Source of the DNA: Pollutimonas bauzanensis_A
GTDB taxonomy: Bacteria; Pseudomonadota; Gammaproteobacteria; Burkholderiales; Burkholderiaceae_B
DNA length: 9,711 nucleotides
Reading direction: 5' to 3'
Assembly (NCBI RefSeq): GCF_040393045.1
Contig: NZ_JBEBUX010000149.1
Location: 1-9,711, forward strand
The translations under genes and the position numbers were made by a program. A model generated the notes under the pieces. It was not told where the DNA came from. It did not search any database and saw only the letters and a program-made list of their open reading frames with translations. Each line of letters begins with the position of its first letter. Positions within the stretch are counted from its first letter, which is position 1. Positions 1-6,559 of this stretch are shown here, piece by piece.

Positions 1-1818
1 GTGACCTATCGCGCACCCATCCAAGATATTCGTTTTGTCCTGAAAGAGCTCGCTGGCCTGGATGCCGTTCTGGCCTTGCCTGGTTTCGAAGAAGTGTCCC
101 CCGATTTGGTCGATGCGGTACTCGAAGAGAACGCGCGGTTTGTTGAGCAGGCTATTGCCCCTTTGAATCGCGCGGGCGACACGACGCCCGCCAAATGGTC
201 TGAGGGCGAGGTCACGACTTCGCCGGGCTTCAAAAAGGCCTTCGATGCGTTCGCGCAAGGGGGCTGGCAAGGGCTGCAGCACGAACAGGCATGGGGCGGA
301 CAGGGCTTGCCCAAGTTGGTGGGCGCGCCTGCAAGCGAAAACATGAATGCGGCCAACCTGGCATTTTCCCTTTGCCCGCTGTTGACCGATGGTGTTATCG
401 AGGCCTTAGCCGCTGTTGGCACTGAAGAGCAAAAAGCGCGTTTTATTCCTCCGATGCTCGAAGGCCGCTGGACGGGAACCATGAACCTGACCGAGCCGCA
501 AGCGGGTTCTGACCTGGCCTTGGTGGCCACGAAAGCGGTAAAGCAGGAAGACGGCGCATACAGGCTATCAGGGCAAAAAATATTTATCACCTATGGTGAA
601 CACGATATGGCAGAAAATATCGTGCACTTGGTGCTGGCGCGAACCCCAGATGCGCCCAAAGGGGTCAAGGGAATTTCCTTGTTTATCGTTCCCAAGTTCC
701 TGGTCGGCGAAGATGGCGGATTGGGCGCTCGCAACGATGTCTGGTGCGCATCGCTTGAACACAAATTAGGTATACACGGCAGCCCTACTGCCGTATTGCT
801 GTATGGGTCAGGCAAGGGCGACGTCGGCGAAGGGGCGGTGGGTTATCTTATCGGTGAAGAAAATCGCGGGCTCGAGTACATGTTCATTATGATGAACGCA
901 GCCCGTTATGCCGTGGGAGTCCAGGGCATCGCCGTTTCAGAGCGGGCCCTGCAACAGGCTACGGCATACGCAAACGAGCGCTTTCAGGGGCAGGCTCTGG
1001 AAGGTTCGGCGGGGCCCGTGGCCATTGCGAATCATCCCGACGTGCAACGTATGCTGTTGACCATGAAGTCGCTCACAGAAGGCGCCCGGGCCGTTGCTTA
1101 TGTTGCGGCTGCCGCGTGCGACATCTCCCGCCATCATGCCGATGCCGCGGTGCGGGCGCAGAATAAGGCGGTTTACGAGCACTTGGTGCCCATTGTGAAA
1201 GGTTTTTCCACAGAAATCTCAGTTGAGATTGCCTCGTTGGGCCTTCAGGTTCACGGCGGGATGGGGTTTATCGAGGAAACCGGTGCTGCCCAGTACTATC
1301 GCGATGCCCGTATTTTGCCTATTTATGAAGGCACTACTGCGATACAGGCCAATGACTTCGTGGGGCGCAAGGTGCTGCGCGACGGGGGGACTGTGGCTAG
1401 TGCCTTGGCCAAGGAAATGCGTGGCACGGTAGCCCAGCTAGAGGCCTTGGCGGCCAAGGGCGGCGCGGACGCCGATGGTATTGCACTGATTGCACGCCGG
1501 TTGGCTGTTGCTGTTACCGCCTACGAAAGCGCGACCGAGTTCGTCCTGAATAACGCCAAAGGCGCTTTGCGCTCGGTTTTCCTGGGAAGCGTGCCTTATT
1601 TGATGTTGGCCGGGGTCGTTCATGCCGGATGGCAACTTGCACGGGCGGCGTTGGTGTGCAGCCAACAGGCTGATGCAGGAAATGCTTCGAGCTTCTATAC
1701 TCAAAAATTGGTCACCAGCGTTTTTTACGCAGCGCACATTTTGCCGCGTGCGGAATCTTTGTCTATTGCGGTGTGCGAAGGTGGGGTGGCCAGTCGATAT
1801 GCCAGTATTGAAGCATAA
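1..1818 (+). CDS. Acyl-CoA dehydrogenase, large DmdC-like class
   Basis: FAD-dependent flavoenzyme expected to oxidise an acyl-CoA to the 2,3-enoyl-CoA and pass electrons to ETF. The 605 residues match the usual length of the ~600-residue subgroup that includes 3-methylmercaptopropionyl-CoA dehydrogenase (DmdC). The N-terminus (MTYRAPIQDIRFVLKEL) is typical of this subgroup, so the GTG at base 1 is probably the true start, although its upstream region is outside the window. Visible motifs are TEPQAGSD near residue 164 (flavin/substrate loop), the HGGMGF helix near 418, and YEGTTAIQAND, where Glu443 is the expected catalytic base. The tail after ~460 is the extra C-terminal domain of this class. 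The natural substrate cannot be read from sequence; fatty, branched and methylthio acyl-CoAs are all possible. It ends 93 bases before the peroxiredoxin gene on the same strand. Confidence 0.93.
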   Translation: MTYRAPIQDIRFVLKELAGLDAVLALPGFEEVSPDLVDAVLEENARFVEQAIAPLNRAGDTTPAKWSEGEVTTSPGFKKAFDAFAQGGWQGLQHEQAWGGQGLPKLVGAPASENMNAANLAFSLCPLLTDGVIEALAAVGTEEQKARFIPPMLEGRWTGTMNLTEPQAGSDLALVATKAVKQEDGAYRLSGQKIFITYGEHDMAENIVHLVLARTPDAPKGVKGISLFIVPKFLVGEDGGLGARNDVWCASLEHKLGIHGSPTAVLLYGSGKGDVGEGAVGYLIGEENRGLEYMFIMMNAARYAVGVQGIAVSERALQQATAYANERFQGQALEGSAGPVAIANHPDVQRMLLTMKSLTEGARAVAYVAAAACDISRHHADAAVRAQNKAVYEHLVPIVKGFSTEISVEIASLGLQVHGGMGFIEETGAAQYYRDARILPIYEGTTAIQANDFVGRKVLRDGGTVASALAKEMRGTVAQLEALAAKGGADADGIALIARRLAVAVTAYESATEFVLNNAKGALRSVFLGSVPYLMLAGVVHAGWQLARAALVCSQQADAGNASSFYTQKLVTSVFYAAHILPRAESLSIAVCEGGVASRYASIEA

Positions 1819-1842
1819 GCATATGTCTAAAGCTTATTTCCT

Positions 1843-1871
1843 TTGGGTTTCTTATGCTGCCAGAATATATG
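1843..1871 (+). promoter_or_regulatory. Possible promoter of the peroxiredoxin gene
   Basis: TTGGGT (1843-1848) and TATATG (1866-1871) are separated by 17 bases and lie about 40 bases upstream of the peroxiredoxin ATG. Each hexamer is only a partial sigma-70 match. A weak stem (TTATGC 1852-1857 with GCATAA 1872-1877) overlaps it. I see no convincing OxyR site, and co-transcription with the upstream dehydrogenase is not excluded. Confidence 0.25.
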
Positions 1872-1911
1872 GCATAACCTTTTCGTTAGTCCTACGACCT
1901 AGAGAGCCATC

Positions 1912-2553
1912 ATGACAACTTTACGCTTGGGCGATACCGCCCCTGATTTTGAGCAGAATTCTTCCGTCGGGAAAATTAGTTTTCACGACTATTTAGGCGA
2001 TAGCTGGGGGGTGCTGTTTTCGCATCCCGCCGACTTTACACCTGTTTGCACTACCGAACTCGGTTATACGGCCATTGTGTCGGGCGAATTTGCCAAGCGT
2101 AATGTAAAGGTTATCGCCGTTTCTGTGGACGATGCCGATTCGCATAAAAAATGGATCGAAGACATCAATGATACCCAGAATACCCAGGTGAATTTCCCCA
2201 TCCTGGCCGATGAGGATCGCAAAGTGTCAACGCTCTACGACATGATCCACCCTAATGCCAGCACTACGGCTACAGTCCGTTCGGTATTCATTATCGATCC
2301 TGCCAAGAAAGTGCGCCTGACTTTGACATACCCCGCCAGTACAGGCCGCAATTTCAATGAAATTTTGCGTGTGATTGATTCTTTGCAACTGACCGACAGT
2401 CATAGCGTTGCCACGCCAGTCAACTGGGAAGACGGCGATGACGTAATCATTGTTCCGTCACTTAAAGATGAAGCAGTGCTTCAGGAAAAATTCCCTAAAG
2501 GCTATAAAGCGGTGCGTCCATACTTGCGCATTACGCCTCAGCCGAATAAATAA
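1912..2553 (+). CDS. 1-Cys peroxiredoxin (Prx6-type)
   Basis: Thiol peroxidase that reduces H2O2 and organic hydroperoxides in the cytoplasm. The 213 residues fit the Prx6 class. The active-site loop PADFTPVCTTE carries Pro39, Thr43 and the peroxidatic Cys46, and Arg123 is the likely conserved active-site arginine. YPASTGRNFNE near residue 140 is a Prx6 signature, and the ~60-residue C-terminal extension corresponds to the 1-Cys peroxiredoxin C-terminal domain. Cys46 is the only cysteine in the protein, so no intramolecular disulfide is possible and recycling must use an external thiol or ascorbate-like reductant. The ATG start has a weak purine-rich GAGAG upstream. Transcription ends at the strong hairpin directly after the stop codon. 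Confidence 0.95.
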   Translation: MTTLRLGDTAPDFEQNSSVGKISFHDYLGDSWGVLFSHPADFTPVCTTELGYTAIVSGEFAKRNVKVIAVSVDDADSHKKWIEDINDTQNTQVNFPILADEDRKVSTLYDMIHPNASTTATVRSVFIIDPAKKVRLTLTYPASTGRNFNEILRVIDSLQLTDSHSVATPVNWEDGDDVIIVPSLKDEAVLQEKFPKGYKAVRPYLRITPQPNK

Positions 2554-2563
2554 GCTTGTTATC

Positions 2564-2594
2564 AAAAAAATCCCGCCACGGCGGGATTTTTTTT
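2564..2594. terminator. Rho-independent bidirectional terminator after the peroxiredoxin gene
   Basis: TCCCGCC (2571-2577) pairs with GGCGGGA (2580-2586). The stem is flanked by seven A on the left (2564-2570) and eight T on the right (2587-2594), so it can work in both directions. It lies 11 bases after the stop codon and isolates the peroxiredoxin from the region that follows. Confidence 0.9.
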
Positions 2595-2655
2595 GGTTGT
2601 GTCCAGGGAAGGCCGATGACGATGTGGTATTTCAAGCACATCATAAATAAAACGC

Positions 2656-2682
2656 TTGCAAGGAGCACTGTTTTTTTATACA
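2656..2682 (+). promoter_or_regulatory. Candidate promoter of the 58-residue small protein gene
   Basis: TTGCAA (2656-2661) and TATACA (2677-2682) resemble sigma-70 -35 and -10 boxes, with a short 15-base spacer. The -10 hexamer lies inside the first LexA-type box, the usual arrangement for SOS genes. This predicts a transcript start near 2689 and a leader of about 117 bases. The short spacer keeps confidence moderate. Confidence 0.4.
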
Positions 2683-2683
2683 G
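2668..2683. promoter_or_regulatory. LexA-type SOS box 1
   Basis: CTGTTTTTTTATACAG has the CTG-N10-CAG architecture, with complete CTGT and ACAG ends and an AT-only centre. It matches 13 of 16 positions of the classic beta/gammaproteobacterial box CTGTATATATATACAG. It overlaps the candidate -10 element of the small gene. Because the peroxiredoxin upstream is closed by a terminator, the box should control rightward transcription. Confidence 0.7.
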
Positions 2684-2699
2684 TTCAGTTAACCAATAG

Positions 2700-2715
2700 C
2701 TGTATGTTTAAACAG
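2700..2715. promoter_or_regulatory. LexA-type SOS box 2
   Basis: CTGTATGTTTAAACAG is a second CTG-N10-CAG element, also matching 13 of 16 positions of the consensus, with a perfect 10-base palindrome TGTTTAAACA (2705-2714) inside. It begins exactly 32 bases after box 1, about three helical turns, so two LexA dimers would bind the same face of the DNA. Tandem boxes are known from tightly repressed SOS genes such as lexA itself. Confidence 0.68.
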
Positions 2716-2805
2716 TATGTTTTTCGGTGTAGCGGTTGCCTGTATTTCGGCTGATAGCCGACCTGCACTGTCAGCGCTACCGCTTACCCTAACAGGAGAC
2801 CTCCC

Positions 2806-2982
2806 ATGTACGCACACCAACCTAAAAAAACTCCCGCTAAATGGCCTTTCCCTCCAGGTCCCAGGCGCGGCGCTCCAGCCAAGCTTACACGTGGCGCCAT
2901 GGTTACCGATATTTGCCTGGTGGCCGTGTGGGGCGCTACCATTCCTGGCTTGATGTGGTTGGGCGCTGCGGGCGGCTTTTAA
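2806..2982 (+). CDS. Small single-pass membrane protein, candidate SOS-induced
   Basis: A 58-codon gene with ATG at 2806 and an AGGAG ribosome binding site at 2794-2798 (spacing 7); it stops with TAA at 2980-2982. Residues 1-30 are rich in Lys, Arg and Pro (PKKTPAKWPFPPGPRRG) with a strongly positive charge. Residues ~32-56 form one hydrophobic, Gly/Ala/Trp-containing helix (MVTDICLVAVWGATIPGLMW), which predicts an N-in, C-out inner-membrane protein ending in Gly-Gly-Phe. The ribosome binding site and charge pattern support a real gene. I do not recognise a named family. The tandem LexA boxes ~90-140 bases upstream suggest induction by DNA damage. By analogy with other SOS-induced small membrane proteins (TisB toxin, SidA division inhibitor) it could depolarise membranes or block division, but there is no sequence similarity and the function is inferred from context only. 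Confidence 0.75.
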   Translation: MYAHQPKKTPAKWPFPPGPRRGAPAKLTRGAMVTDICLVAVWGATIPGLMWLGAAGGF

Positions 2983-3005
2983 AAAAGGGTATTTGCTAGT
3001 ACAAT
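2977..3005 (+). promoter_or_regulatory. Possible rplS promoter
   Basis: TACAAT (3000-3005) is a good -10 box. The best -35 at 17-base spacing is TTTTAA (2977-2982), a weak match lying on the stop codon of the small gene. A transcript from here would carry a leader of about 125 bases before rplS. Confidence 0.35.
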
Positions 3006-3009
3006 AATC

Positions 3010-3096
3010 GGCTTTGCAACTCATCCTCTGTCGGGCTTAGCTCTAGGCTTTCTTTATAGAAGCCTTTTATGCACCAAAAACTGCATTTTGCGCAGT
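3010..3096 (+). promoter_or_regulatory. Structured leader of rplS, possible attenuator or autoregulatory element
   Basis: AGGCTT (3045-3050) pairs with AAGCCT (3060-3065), with two further pairs inside, and is followed by TTTTAT, giving a terminator-like hairpin. Two earlier GGCTT copies (3010-3014 and 3034-3038) could compete for the same AAGCC, so alternative folds are possible. A second stem, ACTGC (3080-3084) with GCAGT (3092-3096), follows. It could be an attenuator for L19 synthesis or simply the terminator of the small gene upstream. It matches no leader family I can name. Confidence 0.4.
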
Positions 3097-3137
3097 AAAA
3101 ATTCGGCCCGCGTCATGATGAAACCAGGAGCTTTACC

Positions 3138-3524
3138 GTGAATTTGATCGAACTTATCGAACAAGAAGAAATCGCCCGCCTTACCGGCGGCGAAGCCAAA
3201 CCCCAATTTGGCCCCGGCGACACCGTTATCGTTAACGTAAACGTGGTTGAAGGCGCCCGCAAGCGTGTTCAGGCTTACGAAGGCGTTGTTATTGCTCGCC
3301 GCAACCGTGGTTTGAACTCGTCTTTCATCGTCCGCAAGATTTCGTCTGGCGAAGCCGTTGAACGTACGTTCCAGCTTTACTCCCCCCAAATCGCCAGTAT
3401 CGAAGTAAAACGTCGCGGCGATGTGCGTCGTGCTAAACTTTATTACTTGCGTAGCCGTTCGGGCAAGGCTGCTCGTATTAAAGAAAAGCTGGTTCGCAAT
3501 CCTAAGAAAGCAGCCGCTAAATAA
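3138..3524 (+). CDS. rplS: 50S ribosomal protein L19
   Basis: Structural protein of the large ribosomal subunit, located at the 30S-50S interface. The 128 residues fit the family's usual length of 115-130. The typical opening (NLIELIEQEEIARL), the FGPGDTVIVNVNVVEGARKRVQAYEGVVIARR segment type and the SSGEAVERTFQLYSP region are all present, followed by a basic tail ending KNPKKAAAK-like. The start is GTG, fixed by AGGAG at 3126-3130 with 7-base spacing. In many bacteria rplS ends the rpsP-rimM-trmD-rplS operon. Here none of those genes is adjacent, and the gene instead follows the small membrane protein gene with its own long leader and a strong terminator after it. Confidence 0.98.
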   Translation: MNLIELIEQEEIARLTGGEAKPQFGPGDTVIVNVNVVEGARKRVQAYEGVVIARRNRGLNSSFIVRKISSGEAVERTFQLYSPQIASIEVKRRGDVRRAKLYYLRSRSGKAARIKEKLVRNPKKAAAK

Positions 3525-3547
3525 GCAGCACGCTTCCGGTTTAAACC

Positions 3548-3578
3548 AGCAAAGGCACCCAAGGGGTGCCTTTGCTTT
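3548..3578 (+). terminator. Rho-independent terminator of rplS
   Basis: AGCAAAGGCACCC (3548-3560) pairs perfectly with GGGTGCCTTTGCT (3564-3576) around a 3-base loop, followed by a short T-rich tail (TTTAT with the stem's last T). The 13-base stem is very stable. The T tract is short, and it runs directly into the first possible ATG of the Nudix gene. Confidence 0.85.
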
Positions 3579-3587
3579 ATGAATTTT

Positions 3588-4322
3588 ATGTCGCAGAGCA
3601 TTTTTCCTCGTCGAAACAAGCGTGTGATTGTTCCGGGCTTCGATCCCCAGGTTCAGCCTATTGTTCCGAGCAAGGTGTTGCAACCTCTCTCGCAAGCCTC
3701 TCTTCAACTTGACTTCATTTGTTCGGCATTTGATTGCCCCGTTGAATGGGAAGTAGAGCCGGTCTTCAGTGATTCGTTTCAAGCTGATGCCCTGGAAGGC
3801 CAAGACATCATTCATGCCGCCGTATTTTTTCCGCTGGTGCAGCGTCCCTCTGGCCTTCATGTGCTTTTCACGCGTCGTGCCTCGCATTTGTACGACCACG
3901 CGGGGCAAATCAGCTTTCCCGGAGGCCGTATCGAACCTTCGGATCACGATGCTATCGCAGCCGCCTTGCGGGAAACCCATGAGGAAATTGGCGTTGCGCC
4001 GGACTTCATCCAGCTTATCGGTACGCAACCAGGCTTCCTGACCTCGACGGGTTTCACCATGAAGCCGGTTATCGGTTTGATCCGCCCAGGCTTCACCATT
4101 ACGCCCGATACGACCGAGGTCGCCGAGGTATTCGAAGTTCCGCTGTCGGTATTAATGGATACGGGATTGCATCGTTTGCACGAGGCGCAGTTGCCTGGTG
4201 GCGGGCACCGGTTTTACTTTTCTATATCCTGGAAGTCGTATTTCATCTGGGGCGCTACAGCAGCTCTGATCCGAAATTTTTATCATTATCTTGCGGCCGC
4301 TCAGGCCAGGATCAATCCGTAG
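3588..4322 (+). CDS. Nudix hydrolase, CoA pyrophosphatase type (NudL/YeaB-like)
   Basis: Predicted to cleave coenzyme A or its derivatives to 4'-phosphopantetheine and 3',5'-ADP. The Nudix box reads FPGGRIEPSDHDAIAAAL, then RETHEEIGV, with the catalytic REx2EE helix intact. The usual first Glu is Asp here, as also occurs in NudL proteins. Just before it, LFTRRASHLYDHAGQISF matches the UPF0035 motif that marks the CoA-specific subfamily. An in-frame ATG at 3579 also exists but abuts the rplS terminator stem; ATG 3588 (MSQSI) gives a more usual N-terminus and 244 residues. Neither has a Shine-Dalgarno sequence, so expression may rely on terminator read-through or be low. The gene converges with rsgA, 49 bases away. 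Confidence 0.9.
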   Translation: MSQSIFPRRNKRVIVPGFDPQVQPIVPSKVLQPLSQASLQLDFICSAFDCPVEWEVEPVFSDSFQADALEGQDIIHAAVFFPLVQRPSGLHVLFTRRASHLYDHAGQISFPGGRIEPSDHDAIAAALRETHEEIGVAPDFIQLIGTQPGFLTSTGFTMKPVIGLIRPGFTITPDTTEVAEVFEVPLSVLMDTGLHRLHEAQLPGGGHRFYFSISWKSYFIWGATAALIRNFYHYLAAAQARINP

Positions 4323-4358
4323 CGGTGCCCGAAGGTCTGCCAAAGCGGATCTGGCCTG
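4302..4358. repeat. Imperfect inverted repeat between the convergent Nudix and rsgA genes
   Basis: CAGGCCA (4302-4308) pairs with TGGCCTG (4352-4358), and inside it ATCCG (4315-4319) pairs with CGGAT (4346-4350), with unequal internal loops. It covers the end of the Nudix gene and most of the gap to rsgA. It has no T tract, so a classic rho-independent terminator is unlikely. It may still slow converging polymerases or protect 3' ends. Confidence 0.4.
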
Positions 4359-4371
4359 GCCTTCTTGGTTA

Positions 4372-5277
4372 TCAATACCGCCCTTGGGATTCATTTTCAG
4401 CGAGTATCCGCTTGTAAAGGTCGTGGCGTTCTGTTGTGATTTCGCCTTGCTCCATTGCCGCCAGGACACCGCAGCCAGGCTCATGCCGATGGGTACAGTT
4501 ATAAAACCGACAGTGCTGGATAGCCTCTGTGAATTCGGGGAACCCGCGTTCGATATCCGTAGCGGTCAGGTGGTAAAGGCCGAAAGCCTGAAACCCGGGT
4601 GAGTCGATAATATCGCCGGATTGGTCGGGCAGGTGATACAAACGTGTGCTGGTCGTCGTGTGCTTGCCTGCCCCAAGTGCCTGCGAATGTTCCTGGGTGT
4701 GCGCCCGCGCATCGGGCACCAGCGCATTGAGTATGGTTGATTTGCCCATGCCGCTTTGCCCCAGCAGCAGCGTGCAGCGATCGCGTAACAAGGGAAGCAG
4801 TGCAGCGCGCATCTGTTCCGGCGCATGCGCGCTAAGCTCGACAATCTGTATGCCCAGGCGCGACAGTGTCGCCAAACGCTGGCGCGCGCCCGCAATGCTA
4901 TTTTCAAGATCTATCTTGTTCAAAACAACGACGGGGTCTATGCCTGCGCTCCAGGCTGCCACCAGGGCGCGGCCTGTCAAATCGTCGGAGAAGGCGGGCT
5001 CTGGGGCCACGACAATCAGCAACTGATCGACATTCGCAGCGAACTGTTTGGTTCGCATGTCATCGGAACGGTATAGCAGGTTGCGGCGGTCCAGTATGCG
5101 GTCTATGGATCCTTCGTCAGCGCCTTGCGGGCTGATAACGACGTAATCGCCTACTGTTGCACCTGCTTTTTTTCCGCGGGGAAAACATTTTCGCAGGCTG
5201 CCATCTGGCAGCTCGACGGTGTAATGCCGACCATGGGCGGCAATAATACGCCCTTGGGGCGCAGGGGCGTTAGCCAT
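4372..5277 (-). CDS. rsgA: Small-subunit ribosome biogenesis GTPase RsgA
   Basis: Circularly permuted GTPase that acts late in 30S subunit maturation, probing the decoding centre and releasing RbfA. An N-terminal OB-fold (about residues 8-65) is followed by the permuted G motifs: NKID (G4) at 120-123, then the P-loop GQSGMGKS (G1) at 173-180, then DSPG (G3) at 225-228. The C-terminal zinc knuckle uses Cys256, Cys261, His263 and Cys269, with the same 5-2-6 spacing as E. coli YjeQ/RsgA. The 301 residues are normal for betaproteobacteria. The ATG overlaps the end of the upstream M48 protease gene (ATGGCTAA, 8 bases) and has no clear Shine-Dalgarno, which suggests translational coupling. Confidence 0.97.
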   Translation of the reverse strand: MANAPAPQGRIIAAHGRHYTVELPDGSLRKCFPRGKKAGATVGDYVVISPQGADEGSIDRILDRRNLLYRSDDMRTKQFAANVDQLLIVVAPEPAFSDDLTGRALVAAWSAGIDPVVVLNKIDLENSIAGARQRLATLSRLGIQIVELSAHAPEQMRAALLPLLRDRCTLLLGQSGMGKSTILNALVPDARAHTQEHSQALGAGKHTTTSTRLYHLPDQSGDIIDSPGFQAFGLYHLTATDIERGFPEFTEAIQHCRFYNCTHRHEPGCGVLAAMEQGEITTERHDLYKRILAENESQGRY

Positions 5278-6514
5278 GTTTCAAGTTCTGGATGCGTAGC
5301 ACGGCGGAAGGGTGGCTGTCGTAAAACGCCGAGTGTACCGGATCGGGTGTCAGGGTGGCGGCGTTGTCGTCATAAAGTTTGACCAGGGCAGAGATCAGCG
5401 CGTCAGGGGAGCATTGCTGCGCTGCGTAGTCATCGGCTTGGAATTCGTCGCGACGGGAAAACCAGCTGGCTAAAGGGGTAAACCAAAACGTAAACACTGG
5501 AATGACCAGAAAGAAAAGAATCAATGCCAGGGCATCGTTAGGCCGACCCAACTGCGGCACTACGCCCAACTGTACATAGAACCATACTTGCGACGACAGC
5601 CATCCCAAAATCAAGGTAAATGCCAGGGCGAGGCTGAAGCTGATAGCCATGCGCTTGATAATATGCTTGCGCTTGAAATGCCCAAGCTCGTGTGCCAGCA
5701 CGGCTTCGATTTCGTTAACATTCAAACGTGTCAGCAGCGTATCGAAGAACACGATGCGGCGAGCTTTCCCGAAACCTGTGAAGTAGGCATTGCCATGGGC
5801 GGATCGCCTGGACCCGTCCATGACAAACAAGCCGTTCAGAGAAAATCCGCAACGTTGCGCCAGGGCCTGGATGCGTTGTGCCATTTCCGGGTTATCCAGC
5901 GGCGTGAACTTATTGAACAGGGGCGCGATAACGGTGGGGAAGAGCCAAAGAATAAGCAAATTGAAGGCTACCCATATACCCCATGCCCACCATACCCAGT
6001 TCGCGCCGGTATTGGCCATGATCCACAAGACGCTTGCCACTAGTGGTATGCCGAAAAGGAGGCTGAGTGCCAGGGTTTTAAGAGAGTCCAGCACGAATAG
6101 CTTGGGTGTCAGGCGATTAAATCCGAAGCGGGCTTCAAGCTTGAATTTTTTCCATATGGAAAAAGGCAGGCCGACAATGCCCAGCAGAGCCAGGACCGCA
6201 CCTATCAGGGCAAGTTGGCGCAGCATTTCGTTATCGATCAGGTACCCTAGTTGCAGATCCAGGAATTGCAGGCCGCCCAGTAAGGTGAACCCGACCAGAA
6301 CGGCGGCTTCGGTGACGCGCTCCACCATTGCTATCTGCATCTTGGCTACGGTATAGTCGGCGGCGCGTTGATGGCTGTGCAGGCGGATACGGTCGGCGAA
6401 TTCGGCCGGAACGGTCTCGCGATGTTGCTGCACATGGCGAATCTGGCGTGAAGCGAGCCAAAGCCGCAGCGCAATATCGGAAAGCAGGAAGGCAATAAAC
6501 AGCAAGGTAAACAT
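5270..6514 (-). CDS. M48 family membrane metallopeptidase (Ste24-like)
   Basis: Zinc protease of the inner membrane, related to yeast Ste24/CAAX protease 1. HELGH at residues 275-279 supplies two zinc histidines and the catalytic Glu276, and EFQAD (Glu357) supplies the third ligand. The closing YDSHPSAVLRI is typical of the subfamily. Hydrophobic segments lie at about 1-20, 68-92, 98-120, 146-166, 171-199, 288-318 and 327-352. The 414 residues match bacterial family members. Bacteria generally lack CAAX prenylation, so the role is probably general membrane-protein quality control; this is inferred. The gene is first in a two-gene minus-strand unit with rsgA. Its start lies only 45 bases from the divergent orn gene, and no strong Shine-Dalgarno is seen. 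Confidence 0.93.
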   Translation of the reverse strand: MFTLLFIAFLLSDIALRLWLASRQIRHVQQHRETVPAEFADRIRLHSHQRAADYTVAKMQIAMVERVTEAAVLVGFTLLGGLQFLDLQLGYLIDNEMLRQLALIGAVLALLGIVGLPFSIWKKFKLEARFGFNRLTPKLFVLDSLKTLALSLLFGIPLVASVLWIMANTGANWVWWAWGIWVAFNLLILWLFPTVIAPLFNKFTPLDNPEMAQRIQALAQRCGFSLNGLFVMDGSRRSAHGNAYFTGFGKARRIVFFDTLLTRLNVNEIEAVLAHELGHFKRKHIIKRMAISFSLALAFTLILGWLSSQVWFYVQLGVVPQLGRPNDALALILFFLVIPVFTFWFTPLASWFSRRDEFQADDYAAQQCSPDALISALVKLYDDNAATLTPDPVHSAFYDSHPSAVLRIQNLKHG

Positions 6515-6559
6515 GGGAAGCGCCAGTATGCGAAAATCGGTGTTTTGAGGATGAATTAT

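Noticed and set aside
1815..1837. Hairpin ATAAGC/GCTTAT over the end of the acyl-CoA dehydrogenase gene as a terminator
   Set aside because: Only six mostly A-T pairs, an 11-base loop and no proper T tract; too weak to call.
2717..2953. 78-codon plus-strand frame starting just after the second LexA box
   Set aside because: It overlaps the 58-codon gene in another frame, its ATG has no Shine-Dalgarno, and the product has no clear organisation. The 58-codon frame has AGGAG at ideal spacing and a sensible membrane-protein layout.
3054..4028. 324-codon open frame on the minus strand
   Set aside because: It lies antisense to rplS and the Nudix gene, both of which have clear family matches. Its translation shows no recognisable domain and it has no ribosome binding site; it is a shadow frame.
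5790..6356. 188-codon plus-strand frame inside the M48 protease gene
   Set aside because: Antisense to the HELGH-containing coding region, rich in Arg and Ser from reversed codons, with no start signal.
6545..6559. Upstream orn starts TTG 6545 and ATG 6551
   Set aside because: GAGG overlaps or abuts these codons so it cannot serve them; ATG 6560 has proper spacing and gives residue numbering identical to E. coli Orn.
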